Shown here: piece by piece, positions 31,591 through 41,263 of the stretch
Position numbering within the stretch: the stretch's first letter is position 1
Layout of the letters: every line of letters starts with the position of its first letter
DNA from: an uncultured Eubacteriales bacterium
Lineage (GTDB): Bacteria > Bacillota > Clostridia > Oscillospirales > Oscillospiraceae
Length of the DNA stretch: 45,548 nt
Direction of reading: 5' to 3'
NCBI GenBank assembly: GCA_900546615.1
Contig: URDJ01000024.1
Location: forward strand, 1-45,548
Translations under genes and position numbers: made by a program
The notes under the pieces: generated by a model
The model's input: only the letters and a program-made list of their open reading frames with translations
The model's database searches: none
Told to the model about the DNA's origin: nothing

Positions 31591-32217
31591 ATGAGCCAGA
31601 CACCTTCAAAACGCCAGCTCAAGACCCAGGCAAATTACAATCTCGTACTGGATACTGCCATAACACTGTTCAACGAGCGCGGCTACGACCAGACCACCAT
31701 GAGCGACATAAGCAAGGCCACCGGGCTGTCCAACGGCTCGCTCTATCACCTCTTTGAAAGCAAGGACGAGATACTCAGGCAGATATATTACCGCAATATC
31801 AACATATCCCTCGGCCTGACGAACAACATCGAGGAAAAAATAGCCGACCCCTACAAATACCTGCTCGAGTTCATGCTGAATACCCAGGAGCTGTGGCAGA
31901 GAACGGGGCCGATGATGCTAATAAACAAGTACCGCTGGGTCTCGTCGAGAACGATGATGGGCTGCAGTCCCATACAGAGAGAGGAGCTGCTGGCCTTCAT
32001 CTCGCTGGCGCAGAAAGCCGGCACGATATCGCAGAAATCTGACCCGGCCTCGACCGTGGAATTCATCTTCACCCTACAGCGCGGCCTGCTCTACGGCTGG
32101 ACCAGCCGAGACGACTTCGACCTCGTGAAATACTCGAAGATCTTCTGGCCGCCCGTCATCCGGGCGCTCATAAAAGGCACGCTCGCCATCAGCGACCGGG
32201 ACGAGAGCGAAAACTGA
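31591..32217 (+). CDS. TetR/AcrR-family transcriptional regulator
   Basis: A 208-residue repressor-type regulator. Residues 12-58 are the TetR helix-turn-helix (ALDTAITLFNERGYDQTTMSDISKATGLSNGSLYHLFESKDEIL, in part), with the usual YxxF-like end (YHLFESKDEIL); the rest is a helical ligand domain. GGGAGG lies five bases before the ATG. It is divergent from the flavin oxidoreductase, the classic layout for a repressor controlling its neighbour and itself; the ligand would then be related to that enzyme's substrate (inference). A terminator follows at 32239-32273. Confidence 0.9.
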   Translation: MSQTPSKRQLKTQANYNLVLDTAITLFNERGYDQTTMSDISKATGLSNGSLYHLFESKDEILRQIYYRNINISLGLTNNIEEKIADPYKYLLEFMLNTQELWQRTGPMMLINKYRWVSSRTMMGCSPIQREELLAFISLAQKAGTISQKSDPASTVEFIFTLQRGLLYGWTSRDDFDLVKYSKIFWPPVIRALIKGTLAISDRDESEN

Positions 32218-32238
32218 ATATCATATCCGCCATATCCG

Positions 32239-32273
32239 GGGCAGGAGAGCCATTCGGCTCCCCTGCCCTTTTT
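32239..32273 (+). terminator. Terminator after the TetR gene
   Basis: A 13-position stem (32239-32251 with 32256-32268, one mismatch), ATTC loop and five T (32269-32273), just before the stop of the converging aminotransferase gene. Confidence 0.8.
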
Positions 32274-32279
32274 GCGCAC

Positions 32280-33530
32280 TTATTGCAGCTCCGCCGGGAT
32301 GTTGCGCTTGAGGAAGGTGCCCATGCGGCGCAGGCCCTCCTCCATCTCGTCGAGCTTACATGCCGTGTAGCTCATGCGGATGCAGTTTTTGTTGTTCTCC
32401 ATGTCGAGGAACATGCCCGCGCCGGGGATGAAGATGACGTGCTCCTCCTCCTTGCACTTTGCGAACAGCTCCGTGGTGTCCACGCCCTTGGGCAGGGTGA
32501 GCCAGGTGAAGTAACCGCCCTCGCAGTCGACATATTCGACGCAGGAGGGGAAATACTTCTGTATGCAGCTCTTCATGAGGTCCCAGCGCTTCTTGTAGAT
32601 GCCCGCAAGCCGCTCAATGTTCGGCCAGATGAGGTCGCGCTCAAGGAAGGCCTCGGCAATATACTGGCTGAGCACCGGCGGATGCATGTCCGTAGTCTGC
32701 TTTGCAAAGACGAAGGCCGCCCTCAGGTCCTTCGGCACCACCGCAAAGGCCACGCGCAGGCCGGGCACGAATATCTTGGAGAAGCTGTTGAGCATGACTA
32801 CCCTGTCGCCCACGTCGTAGCACTTTATGGGCTTGAGCCTCTCGCCGTAGAACCTCACGTCGCCGTAGGGATCGTCCTCAAGTATATAGACGTTGTACTG
32901 CGCGGCAAGCTCGGCCATCTTTTTGCGCCTGTCAGCGGGCAGGGTCTTGCCCGTCGGGTTGCCGAAAGTCGGGTTTATATAGACGAACTTGGGATGATAC
33001 TGCTTCATCTTCTCCTCAAGGTCGTCCATCCTCATGCCCTGGCCGTCGGCCTTGACCGACACCAGTTTCGGCTCGCCCATCGTCAGGGCGCTTATCGTGC
33101 CGACAAAGGTCGTCTCCTCTATGAGCACCACGTCGCCCGGCGTGACGAGGGCCTTCCACATGAGGTCGAAGCCCTCGGTGGAGCCGGTGGTCACGACTAT
33201 GTCCTCAGGGTCGGTGTCCCCGAGCCACTTGCCGTTCAGGTAGTGCTTCACGATGGCTTCGCGGAAGCTCTTCTCGCCGAAAGTCGTGCCGTAGGCAAAG
33301 CACGCCGCGCCGTGCTTGTCAATGGCCGCGTTCGTCACTTCCCTGAGCACGTCGAGCTGGAACGCCTCCGGCGAGGGCGTGCCCGCCGTGAAGGGTATGC
33401 AGTCCGAGGTGTCCATGTTCAGCAGCTTCCTGATGATGTTGGGCCTCACCTGGCCCAGCCTGCGCGCCAGCAGGGTGTTTCCTTCGCAACCGTCCAGGAT
33501 CTGTGCTACTTCTTCGTACTTGCTTGCCAT
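32280..33530 (-). CDS. PLP-dependent class I/II aminotransferase
   Basis: A 416-residue fold-type I aminotransferase close in pattern to 2-aminoadipate/aromatic (MocR-type, LysN-like) aminotransferases but without a DNA-binding domain. Visible: FTAGTPSPEAF near the start, VVTTGSTEGFDLMWKAL, YINPTFGNPTGKTL, EDDPYGDVRF, the PLP-lysine motif SFSKIFVPGLRVAF (Lys about 251) and RMSYTA with the carboxylate-binding Arg. It transfers an amino group from an amino acid to 2-oxoglutarate or a similar acceptor. It is divergent from an NhaC-type antiporter gene with back-to-back promoters, which hints at an amino-acid uptake and use pair, but the amino acid is not known. Confidence 0.88.
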   Translation of the reverse strand: MASKYEEVAQILDGCEGNTLLARRLGQVRPNIIRKLLNMDTSDCIPFTAGTPSPEAFQLDVLREVTNAAIDKHGAACFAYGTTFGEKSFREAIVKHYLNGKWLGDTDPEDIVVTTGSTEGFDLMWKALVTPGDVVLIEETTFVGTISALTMGEPKLVSVKADGQGMRMDDLEEKMKQYHPKFVYINPTFGNPTGKTLPADRRKKMAELAAQYNVYILEDDPYGDVRFYGERLKPIKCYDVGDRVVMLNSFSKIFVPGLRVAFAVVPKDLRAAFVFAKQTTDMHPPVLSQYIAEAFLERDLIWPNIERLAGIYKKRWDLMKSCIQKYFPSCVEYVDCEGGYFTWLTLPKGVDTTELFAKCKEEEHVIFIPGAGMFLDMENNKNCIRMSYTACKLDEMEEGLRRMGTFLKRNIPAELQ

Positions 33531-33592
33531 CTTTTGTGCGCCTCCTTGATTTTGTTAACTATAATAGATTACTGCTCCAATTTATTGATGCA

Positions 33593-33621
33593 AGTATAAC
33601 AATCATCCCCGCTCCTGTCAA
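33593..33621 (-). promoter_or_regulatory. Promoter of the aminotransferase gene
   Basis: Minus strand: TTGACA (33616-33621), 17 bases, TATACT (33593-33598), one base from full consensus, about 63 bases before the ATG. Confidence 0.8.
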
Positions 33622-33706
33622 CACGATTTTGTAGATAACTCACTTTTATATACTGGTAAATTCGTGCAATTTGCTCCGAAATTCTTTTTTTTGCATTTTT
33701 TATGCC

Positions 33707-33735
33707 TTGACAGCTAACTCGATATAGTGTAGTAT
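33707..33735 (+). promoter_or_regulatory. Promoter of the NhaC-family gene
   Basis: TTGACA (33707-33712), 17 bases, TAGTAT (33730-33735). The start codon is about 110 bases further on, preceded by GAGGTGATC. Confidence 0.65.
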
Positions 33736-33844
33736 TACAGCAAAATAATGAATTGACAATCTAGTTTTGCATTCCAATTCTTATCGGAACCCGGCAAATC
33801 TTCCTCTCAGCTAAGAAGTCCCAATTTAAATATGAGGTGATCAC

Positions 33845-35236
33845 ATGGAAAAGAAGAAGGACATTCACTCCCAGGGATTTGCGTCAGTTATTCCGATAAT
33901 AATTTTCGTCTGCGTATTCCTGGGCGCGGGCGCGGCCTGTGCGGCTGCGGGCTATGAGAAGCCCTTCGCGCAGTTCCCGGCAAGCATGGGCGGCTATATC
34001 GCACTCATGTCGGCATTCTTCATAGTCAGGGGCAAGTTTTCCGACAAGTTCAACTGGATGCTCAAGGGCATAGCAAAGCCGAACATCGTGGTGCCGATCA
34101 TAGTCTTTGCGCTCGCGGGCGGCTTTGCCACGGTCGCGAAAGCCTGCGGCGGCGTTGATTCCATCGTCGGCCTGTGCATGAACTATGTGCCGGTATCCAT
34201 CATAACGGCGGGCTTTTTCGTCGTCGGCTGCATAGTTTCCTTTGCCAGCGGCAGCTCGGTCAGCACCATCGTGGCCCTGGCGCCCATTGCTCTCTCGATC
34301 GCGATAGAGGCCAACATCTCCCTGCCCGTCATGATAGGCGCCGTCATGGGCGCGGCCATGTTCGGCAACAGCATGAGCCTCATCTCCGACTGTACCATCG
34401 TTTCCAACAGCGTCATGGGCATAGGCGCGGGCAAGGCCACGAAGGACAAGCTGCTCTCTCAGGTGCTCATGTATTTTGTGCCTTTTGTGCTCACCATAGT
34501 CCTGCTCGTCATCTTCGGCAGGCCCGAGGGCACCGTGAGCATCGACACCTATGAGGTCAAGATCTGGACCATCCTTCCCTATGTACTGATCCTTGTCATG
34601 GCTGTCGCGGGCGTGAACTTCGTCATCTCGCTCAGCAGCGGCATAGTGCTCGGCGTCATCATCGGCGTCGCCGAGGGCGACTTCAATCTGCTCGAGGGCT
34701 GCACGACGGTGGCGAACGGCATGTACGGCATGGCCAACATGATCCTGCTGTTCGTCTTTATGGCGGGCACGATAGGCATCGTCTCCGAGGCCGGCGGCAT
34801 CGACTGGGTCATCAGCAAGCTGGTACGCCTCATCCGCGGCAAGAAGTCCGCCCAGGCGGTCATTTTCCTGCTGGGCCTGCTCGTCACCTGCTGCGTGGGC
34901 AACGACACCATCCCCATGGTGACGATAGGCGATATCGCGAAGGATATCGCCGCCAAGTACAGGCTCGACCCGAGGCGCGTCGCCGCCATCATGCCCGTCT
35001 CCACGGCCGGCACGGCGGTCATCATACCCTATACCGGGGCCGCCCTGACCATGGCCTCGCTCATCGAGGCGGCAGGCGGCGGGGTATCTTTCATCCAGAG
35101 CGTACCCTTCAACTTCTTCGTGCTGCTGACCTTTGTCTTCACGTTCCTGACCCTGTTCGTGCCCTTCCCGGACCGCGTGTACGAAAAGGACCCCTGGGAC
35201 TTCGAGAAGTGGTGCCCGGCCTCTGAAGCAAAATAA
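33845..35236 (+). CDS. NhaC-family Na+/H+ antiporter-like transporter
   Basis: A 463-residue membrane protein with about a dozen hydrophobic segments and the NhaC/IT-superfamily pattern, including FASGSSVSTIVALAPIALSIA (about residues 136-155, in part), GAAMFGNSMSLISDCTIVS and the second-half GNDTIPMVTIGDIAKDIA. Members exchange Na+ for H+, and some carry amino-acid derivatives or malate/lactate. It starts MEKKKDIHSQGF with GAGGTGATC just upstream. It is divergent from the aminotransferase, so it could import that enzyme's amino acid; plain ion exchange is the default reading. Double hairpins follow. Confidence 0.85.
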   Translation: MEKKKDIHSQGFASVIPIIIFVCVFLGAGAACAAAGYEKPFAQFPASMGGYIALMSAFFIVRGKFSDKFNWMLKGIAKPNIVVPIIVFALAGGFATVAKACGGVDSIVGLCMNYVPVSIITAGFFVVGCIVSFASGSSVSTIVALAPIALSIAIEANISLPVMIGAVMGAAMFGNSMSLISDCTIVSNSVMGIGAGKATKDKLLSQVLMYFVPFVLTIVLLVIFGRPEGTVSIDTYEVKIWTILPYVLILVMAVAGVNFVISLSSGIVLGVIIGVAEGDFNLLEGCTTVANGMYGMANMILLFVFMAGTIGIVSEAGGIDWVISKLVRLIRGKKSAQAVIFLLGLLVTCCVGNDTIPMVTIGDIAKDIAAKYRLDPRRVAAIMPVSTAGTAVIIPYTGAALTMASLIEAAGGGVSFIQSVPFNFFVLLTFVFTFLTLFVPFPDRVYEKDPWDFEKWCPASEAK

Positions 35237-35266
35237 TATTTACTTTCACTCCTGCGCATTACCCCC

Positions 35267-35338
35267 GGTCGTCTTTTCGGTCACAGACGACCAGGACCCC
35301 CGGCCTGCTGCTGGACACAGGCCGGGGGTCCGTTTTTT
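35267..35338 (+). terminator. Tandem hairpins terminating the NhaC-family gene
   Basis: A first 8-base inverted repeat (35267-35274 with 35285-35292) is followed one base later by a perfect 14-pair stem (35294-35307 with 35318-35331) and six T at 35333-35338. Confidence 0.88.
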
Positions 35339-35949
35339 CATATACACGCCAGTTCCATCACCGAAACCTCAAAGGCGGTCTTTTCATACTGCACTCCGTC
35401 GATGATCTTTAAGTATCCCCTGCTCTGCACGCGGCCGGTCAGCTCCACGCGGTCGCCGGTGGAGAGGAAAGCCGCCTCTCGGGCGCGGCGTCCCCAGCAG
35501 ATGCAGGGCAGGTAGTCCGAGCGGCCGCAGCGCCGGTTGACCGCCAGCATGAGGTCGCATATGTCCCGGCCCATCGGGGTCATTCGCAGGTTCGGCGGCT
35601 TGCAGAGAGTCCCGATGAGGCTTATGCGGTTGAGGTCCTCGCCCGAGTCAAAGCAGAGCTCCCGTGCGAAGACGGTGATGACCAGCTTTGCTCCTTCGCC
35701 GCGCTTGTTGTTGAATGAGCGCAGCTCGCCCCGGACATAGATGCCCCCGCTCTGCTCGTCCGGGACGGCCGAGCGCAGCAGCGCCTCACGCGCAATGACG
35801 TTGATGCAGTCGGATACGCCCGAGAGCCGCCGCGTCGAGATCGGGAATACGTAGAACCGCTCGCCGCGGCTCGTGTGGGAGTACCTCGGCCGGTCGGCCA
35901 GCGAGCCGCGCAGCTCCACCTCGTTTCTGATTTTTACGCTTTCGTCCAT
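35338..35949 (-). CDS. Single-stranded DNA-binding protein with two OB folds
   Basis: A 203-residue protein with two SSB-like OB domains in tandem. The first (about residues 1-100) begins VKIRNEVELRGSLADRPRYSH and has FYVFPISTRRLSG and INVIAREAL; the second (about 105-200) begins LNRISLIGTLCKPPNLRMTP and has ICDLMLAVNRR, LPCICWGRRA and VELTGRVQSR, the classic SSB string. It lacks the acidic, flexible C-terminal tail of replicative SSB. The start is ATG 35949, with GGAGG seven bases upstream, sixteen codons inside the longer frame. It is divergent from deoC. A role in recombination or repair rather than bulk replication is an inference from the missing tail. Confidence 0.82.
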   Translation of the reverse strand: MDESVKIRNEVELRGSLADRPRYSHTSRGERFYVFPISTRRLSGVSDCINVIAREALLRSAVPDEQSGGIYVRGELRSFNNKRGEGAKLVITVFARELCFDSGEDLNRISLIGTLCKPPNLRMTPMGRDICDLMLAVNRRCGRSDYLPCICWGRRAREAAFLSTGDRVELTGRVQSRGYLKIIDGVQYEKTAFEVSVMELACI

Positions 35950-36011
35950 GCCTTTGCCTCCGTATCGCAGATGCCCCGTCGGGCTCAATCTCAGCATATT
36001 CGGAAAGCCGC

Positions 36012-36040
36012 TTGTGTATTACCCGAGACTGTATTATAAT
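36012..36040 (+). promoter_or_regulatory. Promoter of deoC
   Basis: TTGTGT (36012-36017), 17 bases, perfect TATAAT (36035-36040), about 30 bases before the deoC ATG. Confidence 0.72.
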
Positions 36041-36070
36041 GTGAGCAGTTCGATGTAAGGAGATATAGAA

Positions 36071-36754
36071 ATGGAGCTTAAGGATATACTTGCACGCTGT
36101 GACCACACCCTGCTGAGAGTTGACGCCGGCGCGGACGAGATACGCGGCATCTGCGACCAGGCCGTCAAATACGGCTGCGCCTCGGTCTGCATCCCGCCCT
36201 GCCACGTCAAGGGCGCGAAGAATTATCTGGGAGATAAGATGGCCGTCTGCACCGTCATCGGTTTCCCGAACGGCTACATGACAACGGCTGCCAAGGCCTT
36301 CGAGACCGCCGACGCTGTGAAAAACGGCGCGGACGAGATAGACATGGTGATAAACCTCGCCATGGTGAAGGACGCCGCCTGGGAATCCGTGGCCGAGGAT
36401 ATCGCCGCGGTCAGGGCGGCCTGCGCGGGGAAGGTGCTCAAGGTCATCATCGAGTGCTGCCTGCTGACGGACGACGAAAAGCGGATGCTCTGCCGCATCG
36501 TGTCCGATTCCGGCGCAGACTTCATCAAGACGAGCACGGGCTTCTCGACGGGCGGCGCTACGCGCGAGGACGTGGCCCTGCTGCGCGCCTGCTGCGACAG
36601 CAAGATAAAAGTCAAGGCCGCGGGCGGCATAAAGACGCTCGAGGACGCGGAGGACTTCATAAAGCTCGGCGCAGACCGGCTGGGCACGAGCCGCATCGTG
36701 AAGCTGGCGATGGAGCTTGAGAACGCTGAGGGCGCGCCGGAGGAGAACTACTGA
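36071..36754 (+). CDS. deoC: Deoxyribose-phosphate aldolase
   Basis: Cleaves 2-deoxyribose-5-phosphate to glyceraldehyde-3-phosphate and acetaldehyde, in deoxynucleoside catabolism. The 227-residue TIM barrel is of normal length and has CDHTLL (start), VIGFPNGYMTTAAKAFE, DEIDMVINL, KVIIECCLL, the Schiff-base motif FIKTSTGFS with Lys153, and KAAGGIKT with the second lysine. AAGGAG precedes the ATG. Its stop overlaps the next gene by one base. No other deo genes are in the window. Confidence 0.96.
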   Translation: MELKDILARCDHTLLRVDAGADEIRGICDQAVKYGCASVCIPPCHVKGAKNYLGDKMAVCTVIGFPNGYMTTAAKAFETADAVKNGADEIDMVINLAMVKDAAWESVAEDIAAVRAACAGKVLKVIIECCLLTDDEKRMLCRIVSDSGADFIKTSTGFSTGGATREDVALLRACCDSKIKVKAAGGIKTLEDAEDFIKLGADRLGTSRIVKLAMELENAEGAPEENY

Positions 36755-37113
36755 TGAACAACAGGCGTTGGGGCAGGAGGGTGACCTATCGGCCCAGCCG
36801 TGCAAACGGCGTGCTTGGCATGGTGAGCGGGGCTGTTTTCGTTCTCATCGGCATCTTTGTCATCATCCCGGGCGTTGGCGCCTTCGGCGCGCTCTGGACT
36901 GCGATGGCCGCGGCCATAACGGTCTATAACGCCTATGTGGTCTTCGGGAAGAAGTACATCGGCCCGGAGATACGCATTGAGGATGAGGACAGCGGCGAGG
37001 GGCAGGACGAGCCTGAGGAGCGCCTGCGCAAGCTGCGGGAGCTTTACGACCAGAGGCTCATAACGGACGAGGAATACGAGGAAAAGCGGAAGAAAATAAT
37101 AGACGGGATATAA
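36754..37113 (+). CDS. Small membrane protein with C-terminal SHOCT domain
   Basis: A 119-residue protein: basic start (MNNRRWGRRVTYRP), two hydrophobic helices about residues 20-40 and 44-62 (GMVSGAVFVLIGIFVIIPG and ALWTAMAAAITVYNAYVVF), an acidic linker, and a SHOCT motif at the end (LRELYDQRLITDEEYEEKRKKII). SHOCT is a short oligomerisation motif common in bacterial membrane proteins; no specific function is known. It is translationally linked to deoC (TGATG overlap), but a functional link is not evident. Confidence 0.85.
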   Translation: MNNRRWGRRVTYRPSRANGVLGMVSGAVFVLIGIFVIIPGVGAFGALWTAMAAAITVYNAYVVFGKKYIGPEIRIEDEDSGEGQDEPEERLRKLRELYDQRLITDEEYEEKRKKIIDGI

Positions 37114-37124
37114 AAGGCCGCAAG

Positions 37125-37157
37125 GCGAAGGCTCCTCTCGCGCAGGGGAGCCTTCGC
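37125..37157 (+). terminator. Hairpin after the SHOCT gene
   Basis: A perfect 11-pair stem (37125-37135 with 37147-37157) with an 11-base loop, starting 12 bases after the stop. No T-run follows. Its AAGGCTCC core is shared with the hairpin at 14313-14352. Confidence 0.5.
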
Positions 37158-37220
37158 GCTTCCCGCATACGCACGCATTCCCGCACCCCGGAGATCAATT
37201 TATTTCACTTTGGAGGCAGC

Positions 37221-38438
<1,218 letters not shown>

Positions 38439-38515
38439 GCTTTTGTGCAATGCCGACAAAATGGCCGCTGGAAATCCCGCTTTCAGCCAAAAAGCGCTGA
38501 AAGTAAAAAAGAGGC

Positions 38516-38544
38516 TTGTATATTTATTCATTGGGGTATATACT
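38516..38544 (+). promoter_or_regulatory. Promoter of the arginine cluster
   Basis: TTGTAT (38516-38521), 17 bases, TATACT (38539-38544), about 45 bases before the argG start. The -35 and part of the spacer are covered by the ARG box at 38517-38530. Confidence 0.72.
38517..38530 (+). promoter_or_regulatory. Putative ArgR operator (ARG box)
   Basis: TGTATATTTATTCA matches the E. coli/B. subtilis-type ARG box consensus TGAATWWWWATTCA with a single mismatch. It lies over the -35 box, so an arginine-bound ArgR would block RNA polymerase. A clear second box at the usual three-base spacing is not seen. Confidence 0.6.
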
Positions 38545-38588
38545 TAGCACATCTCAGGCGGGACGATAAAGTGTATGGAGGAATCGTT

Positions 38589-39818
38589 ATGAATAAATCG
38601 GACATCAAGAAGGTAGTGCTGGCGTACTCCGGCGGACTGGACACCTCGATCATCATTCCCTGGCTCAAGGAGAACTACAACAACTGCGAGGTCATCGCGG
38701 TTTCGGGCAACGTCGGCCAGGCCGACGAGCTGGACGGCCTTGAGGAGAAGGCCATCAAGACGGGCGCCTCGAAGCTCTATGTCGAGGATCTTACCGACGA
38801 ATTCGTGGACGACTTCATCATCCCGGCGGTGAAGGCCGGGGCGATGTATGAGGACTACATGCTGGGCACCTCGCTGGCGAGGCCCGTGATCGCCAAGAGG
38901 CTCGCGGAGATCGCGATCGCCGAGGGCGCGGACGCCATCTGCCACGGCTGCACCGGCAAGGGCAACGACCAGGTGAGGTTTGAGCTGACGCTCAAGCACT
39001 TCGTGCCCGATATGCCGATAATAGCGCCCTGGAGAGAGTGGAACATAAAGTCCAGGGAGGAGGAGATCGCCTACGCCGAGGCGCACAACGTGCCTCTGAA
39101 GATAAACAGGGAGACCAACTACTCCAAGGACAAGAACCTCTGGCACCTCAGCCACGAGGGCCTCGACCTCGAGGACGCGGGCAACGAGCCGCAGTATGAG
39201 AAGAAGGGCTTCCTCGAGATGGGCGTATCGCCCATCGACGCGCCGGATAAGCCGACCTACATCACGCTGGACTTTGAAGCGGGCGTGCCCGTGGCGCTCG
39301 ACGGCGTGAAGATGAGCGCGAAGGACATTATCCTGAAGCTCAACGAGCTGGGCGGCGCGAACGGCATCGGCCTGCTGGACATCGTGGAGAACAGGCTCGT
39401 CGGCATGAAGTGCCGCGGCGTGTACGAGACGCCGGGCGGCACCATCCTCTACGCTGCGCACAGCTATCTCGAGACGCTCTGCCTCGACAAGATGACCATG
39501 CACAAGAAGCAGGAGCTGGCCATCACCTTCGGCGAGCTGGTATACGACGGCCAGTGGTACACGCCGCTGCGCGAGGCGCTCTCCGCCTTCGTGGACAAGA
39601 CGCAGGAGCATGTGACCGGCAAGGTGAAGCTGGGCCTGTACAAGGGCAACGTGATAAAGGCCGGCGCCTGGAGTGACTGGAGCCTGTACTCTGAGGAGAT
39701 CGCGACCTTCGGCGAGGACCACGTCTACGACCAGGCGGACTCGAAGGGCTTCATAAACCTCTTCGGGCTGCCCATAAAGGTGCAGGCGCAGGTTGACGCG
39801 AAGAACGCGAAGAAGTAA
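38589..39818 (+). CDS. argG: Argininosuccinate synthase
   Basis: Joins citrulline and aspartate with ATP to give argininosuccinate, the penultimate arginine step. The 409-residue product has the ATP P-loop AYSGGLDTS (residues about 11-19), [20 protein letters not shown] and [14 protein letters not shown], all family signatures. The true start is ATG 38589 ([16 protein letters not shown]), with GGAGG seven bases upstream; the open frame runs 48 codons further up into the promoter but has no support there. First gene of the arg cluster. Confidence 0.97.
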   Translation: MNKSDIKKVVLAYSGGLDTSIIIPWLKENYNNCEVIAVSGNVGQADELDGLEEKAIKTGASKLYVEDLTDEFVDDFIIPAVKAGAMYEDYMLGTSLARPVIAKRLAEIAIAEGADAICHGCTGKGNDQVRFELTLKHFVPDMPIIAPWREWNIKSREEEIAYAEAHNVPLKINRETNYSKDKNLWHLSHEGLDLEDAGNEPQYEKKGFLEMGVSPIDAPDKPTYITLDFEAGVPVALDGVKMSAKDIILKLNELGGANGIGLLDIVENRLVGMKCRGVYETPGGTILYAAHSYLETLCLDKMTMHKKQELAITFGELVYDGQWYTPLREALSAFVDKTQEHVTGKVKLGLYKGNVIKAGAWSDWSLYSEEIATFGEDHVYDQADSKGFINLFGLPIKVQAQVDAKNAKK

Positions 39819-39842
39819 AATAACTCAGCTTGACTTTCATAT

Positions 39843-39868
39843 AGGGCGGGGGCTATCCCCCGCCCTTT
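39843..39868 (+). terminator. Hairpin between argG and argH
   Basis: A perfect 10-pair GC stem (39843-39852 with 39857-39866) with a CTAT loop and only three T. It may reduce read-through or protect the argG message 3' end. Confidence 0.5.
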
Positions 39869-39889
39869 AAGGACACAGGGGGACAGGAT

Positions 39890-41263
39890 ATGGAAAAGCT
39901 CTGGGCAGGCAGGGCGCATGGCGCTCTCGACAAGGCTGCCGACGACTTCAACTCGTCGATATCGGTGGACAGCAGGATGTACCGTCAGGACATCCGCGGC
40001 AGCATGGCGCATGCGGCGGTGCTGGCGAAACTGGGCATACTCTCGGCCGCGGAGGGCGCGGCGATAATCGGCGGGCTGGGCGGCATCCTCGCGGACATCG
40101 ACGAGGGGAGGCTGGCAATAGACCCGGCAGCGGAGGACATCCACAGCTTTGTGGAGGGCGTGCTGACGGAGCGGCTGGGCGACACGGGCAGGAAGCTGCA
40201 CACGGCGCGCAGCCGGAACGACCAGGTGGCGCTGGACACGCGGCTCTACCTGCGCGATATGACTGCCGACACCATCGAGCTTATCGCGAAGCTCATAGAC
40301 GCGCTCTGTGCCCAGGCGGAGAAGAATGCCGACGCCGTGATGCCGGGCTACACGCATCTGCAGCGGGCGCAGCCCATCACCTTCGCTCACCAGCTGCTGG
40401 CCTACGGCATGATGCTCGCGCGGGACATCGGCAGGCTCTCCGACGCGGCGAAGCGGATGAACGTCTCCCCCCTCGGGGCCTGCGCGCTGGCGGGCACGAC
40501 CTATCCCATCGACCGCGAGATGTCGGCGGCGGAGCTGGGTTTTGACGGGGTGTGCCTCAACAGTCTCGACGCCGTGTCCGACCGCGATTTCTGCGTGGAG
40601 CTGGCCTCGGCGCTCTCGCTCGTCATGACGCATCTCTCTCGGCTTTCGGAGGAGCTGATACTCTGGACGAGCTGGGAGTTCCGCTTCGTGGAGCTTTCGG
40701 ACGCCTACACGACAGGCTCGTCCATCATGCCGCAGAAGAAGAACTCCGACATGGCGGAGCTGGTGCGCGGCAAGACAGGGCGGGTCTACGGCGACCTCAT
40801 AACGCTGCTGACCATGCTCAAGGGCCTGCCTCTGGCGTACAACAAGGACATGCAGGAGGACAAGGAGGCCGTGTTCGACGCCTTCGACACCGTGAACGCC
40901 TGCCTCGGGGTCTTCGCCCCCATGATAGAGACGATGACGGTGAAGAAGGAGAACATGCTCGCCGCGGCGAAGGGCGGCTTCATAAACGCCACCGACCTCG
41001 CGGACTGGCTGGCAAAGCGCGGCGTGCCCTTCCGCACCGCCTACAAGCTCACGGGCGAGATCGTCGCCTGGTGCATCGAAAAGGGCAAGGACCTCGAGAG
41101 CATGACGCTCGAGGAATACAAGGGCTTTTCGGAGATATTTGACGAGAGCCTGTACGAGGACATCTCTGTGGCGGCCTGCGTGGGCAAGCGCGTGTCGCAG
41201 GGCGGCGCGTCGCCGGTGAACATCGCGGCGCAGATCGAATATTTGAAGCGGGTGACGGCATGA
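39890..41263 (+). CDS. argH: Argininosuccinate lyase
   Basis: Splits argininosuccinate into arginine and fumarate. The 457-residue fumarase/aspartase-superfamily protein starts MEKLWAGRAHG and has HTARSRNDQVALDTRLYLRD (about residues 103-122, in part), GYTHLQRAQP, and the superfamily signature GSSIMPQKKNSD with the catalytic Ser region (about 279-290). GGGG stands just upstream of the ATG. The end overlaps argC by four bases (ATGA). Confidence 0.97.
   Translation: MEKLWAGRAHGALDKAADDFNSSISVDSRMYRQDIRGSMAHAAVLAKLGILSAAEGAAIIGGLGGILADIDEGRLAIDPAAEDIHSFVEGVLTERLGDTGRKLHTARSRNDQVALDTRLYLRDMTADTIELIAKLIDALCAQAEKNADAVMPGYTHLQRAQPITFAHQLLAYGMMLARDIGRLSDAAKRMNVSPLGACALAGTTYPIDREMSAAELGFDGVCLNSLDAVSDRDFCVELASALSLVMTHLSRLSEELILWTSWEFRFVELSDAYTTGSSIMPQKKNSDMAELVRGKTGRVYGDLITLLTMLKGLPLAYNKDMQEDKEAVFDAFDTVNACLGVFAPMIETMTVKKENMLAAAKGGFINATDLADWLAKRGVPFRTAYKLTGEIVAWCIEKGKDLESMTLEEYKGFSEIFDESLYEDISVAACVGKRVSQGGASPVNIAAQIEYLKRVTA

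Larger units (their letters stand above)
33531..33844. other. 314-base divergent intergenic region
   Basis: This AT-rich gap holds no open frame I can support. It contains the two divergent promoters listed separately (33593-33621 minus, 33707-33735 plus), about 85 bases apart, and leaders of roughly 55 and 100 bases. T-rich tracts occur around 33685-33700. No riboswitch fold was recognised. Confidence 0.7.
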
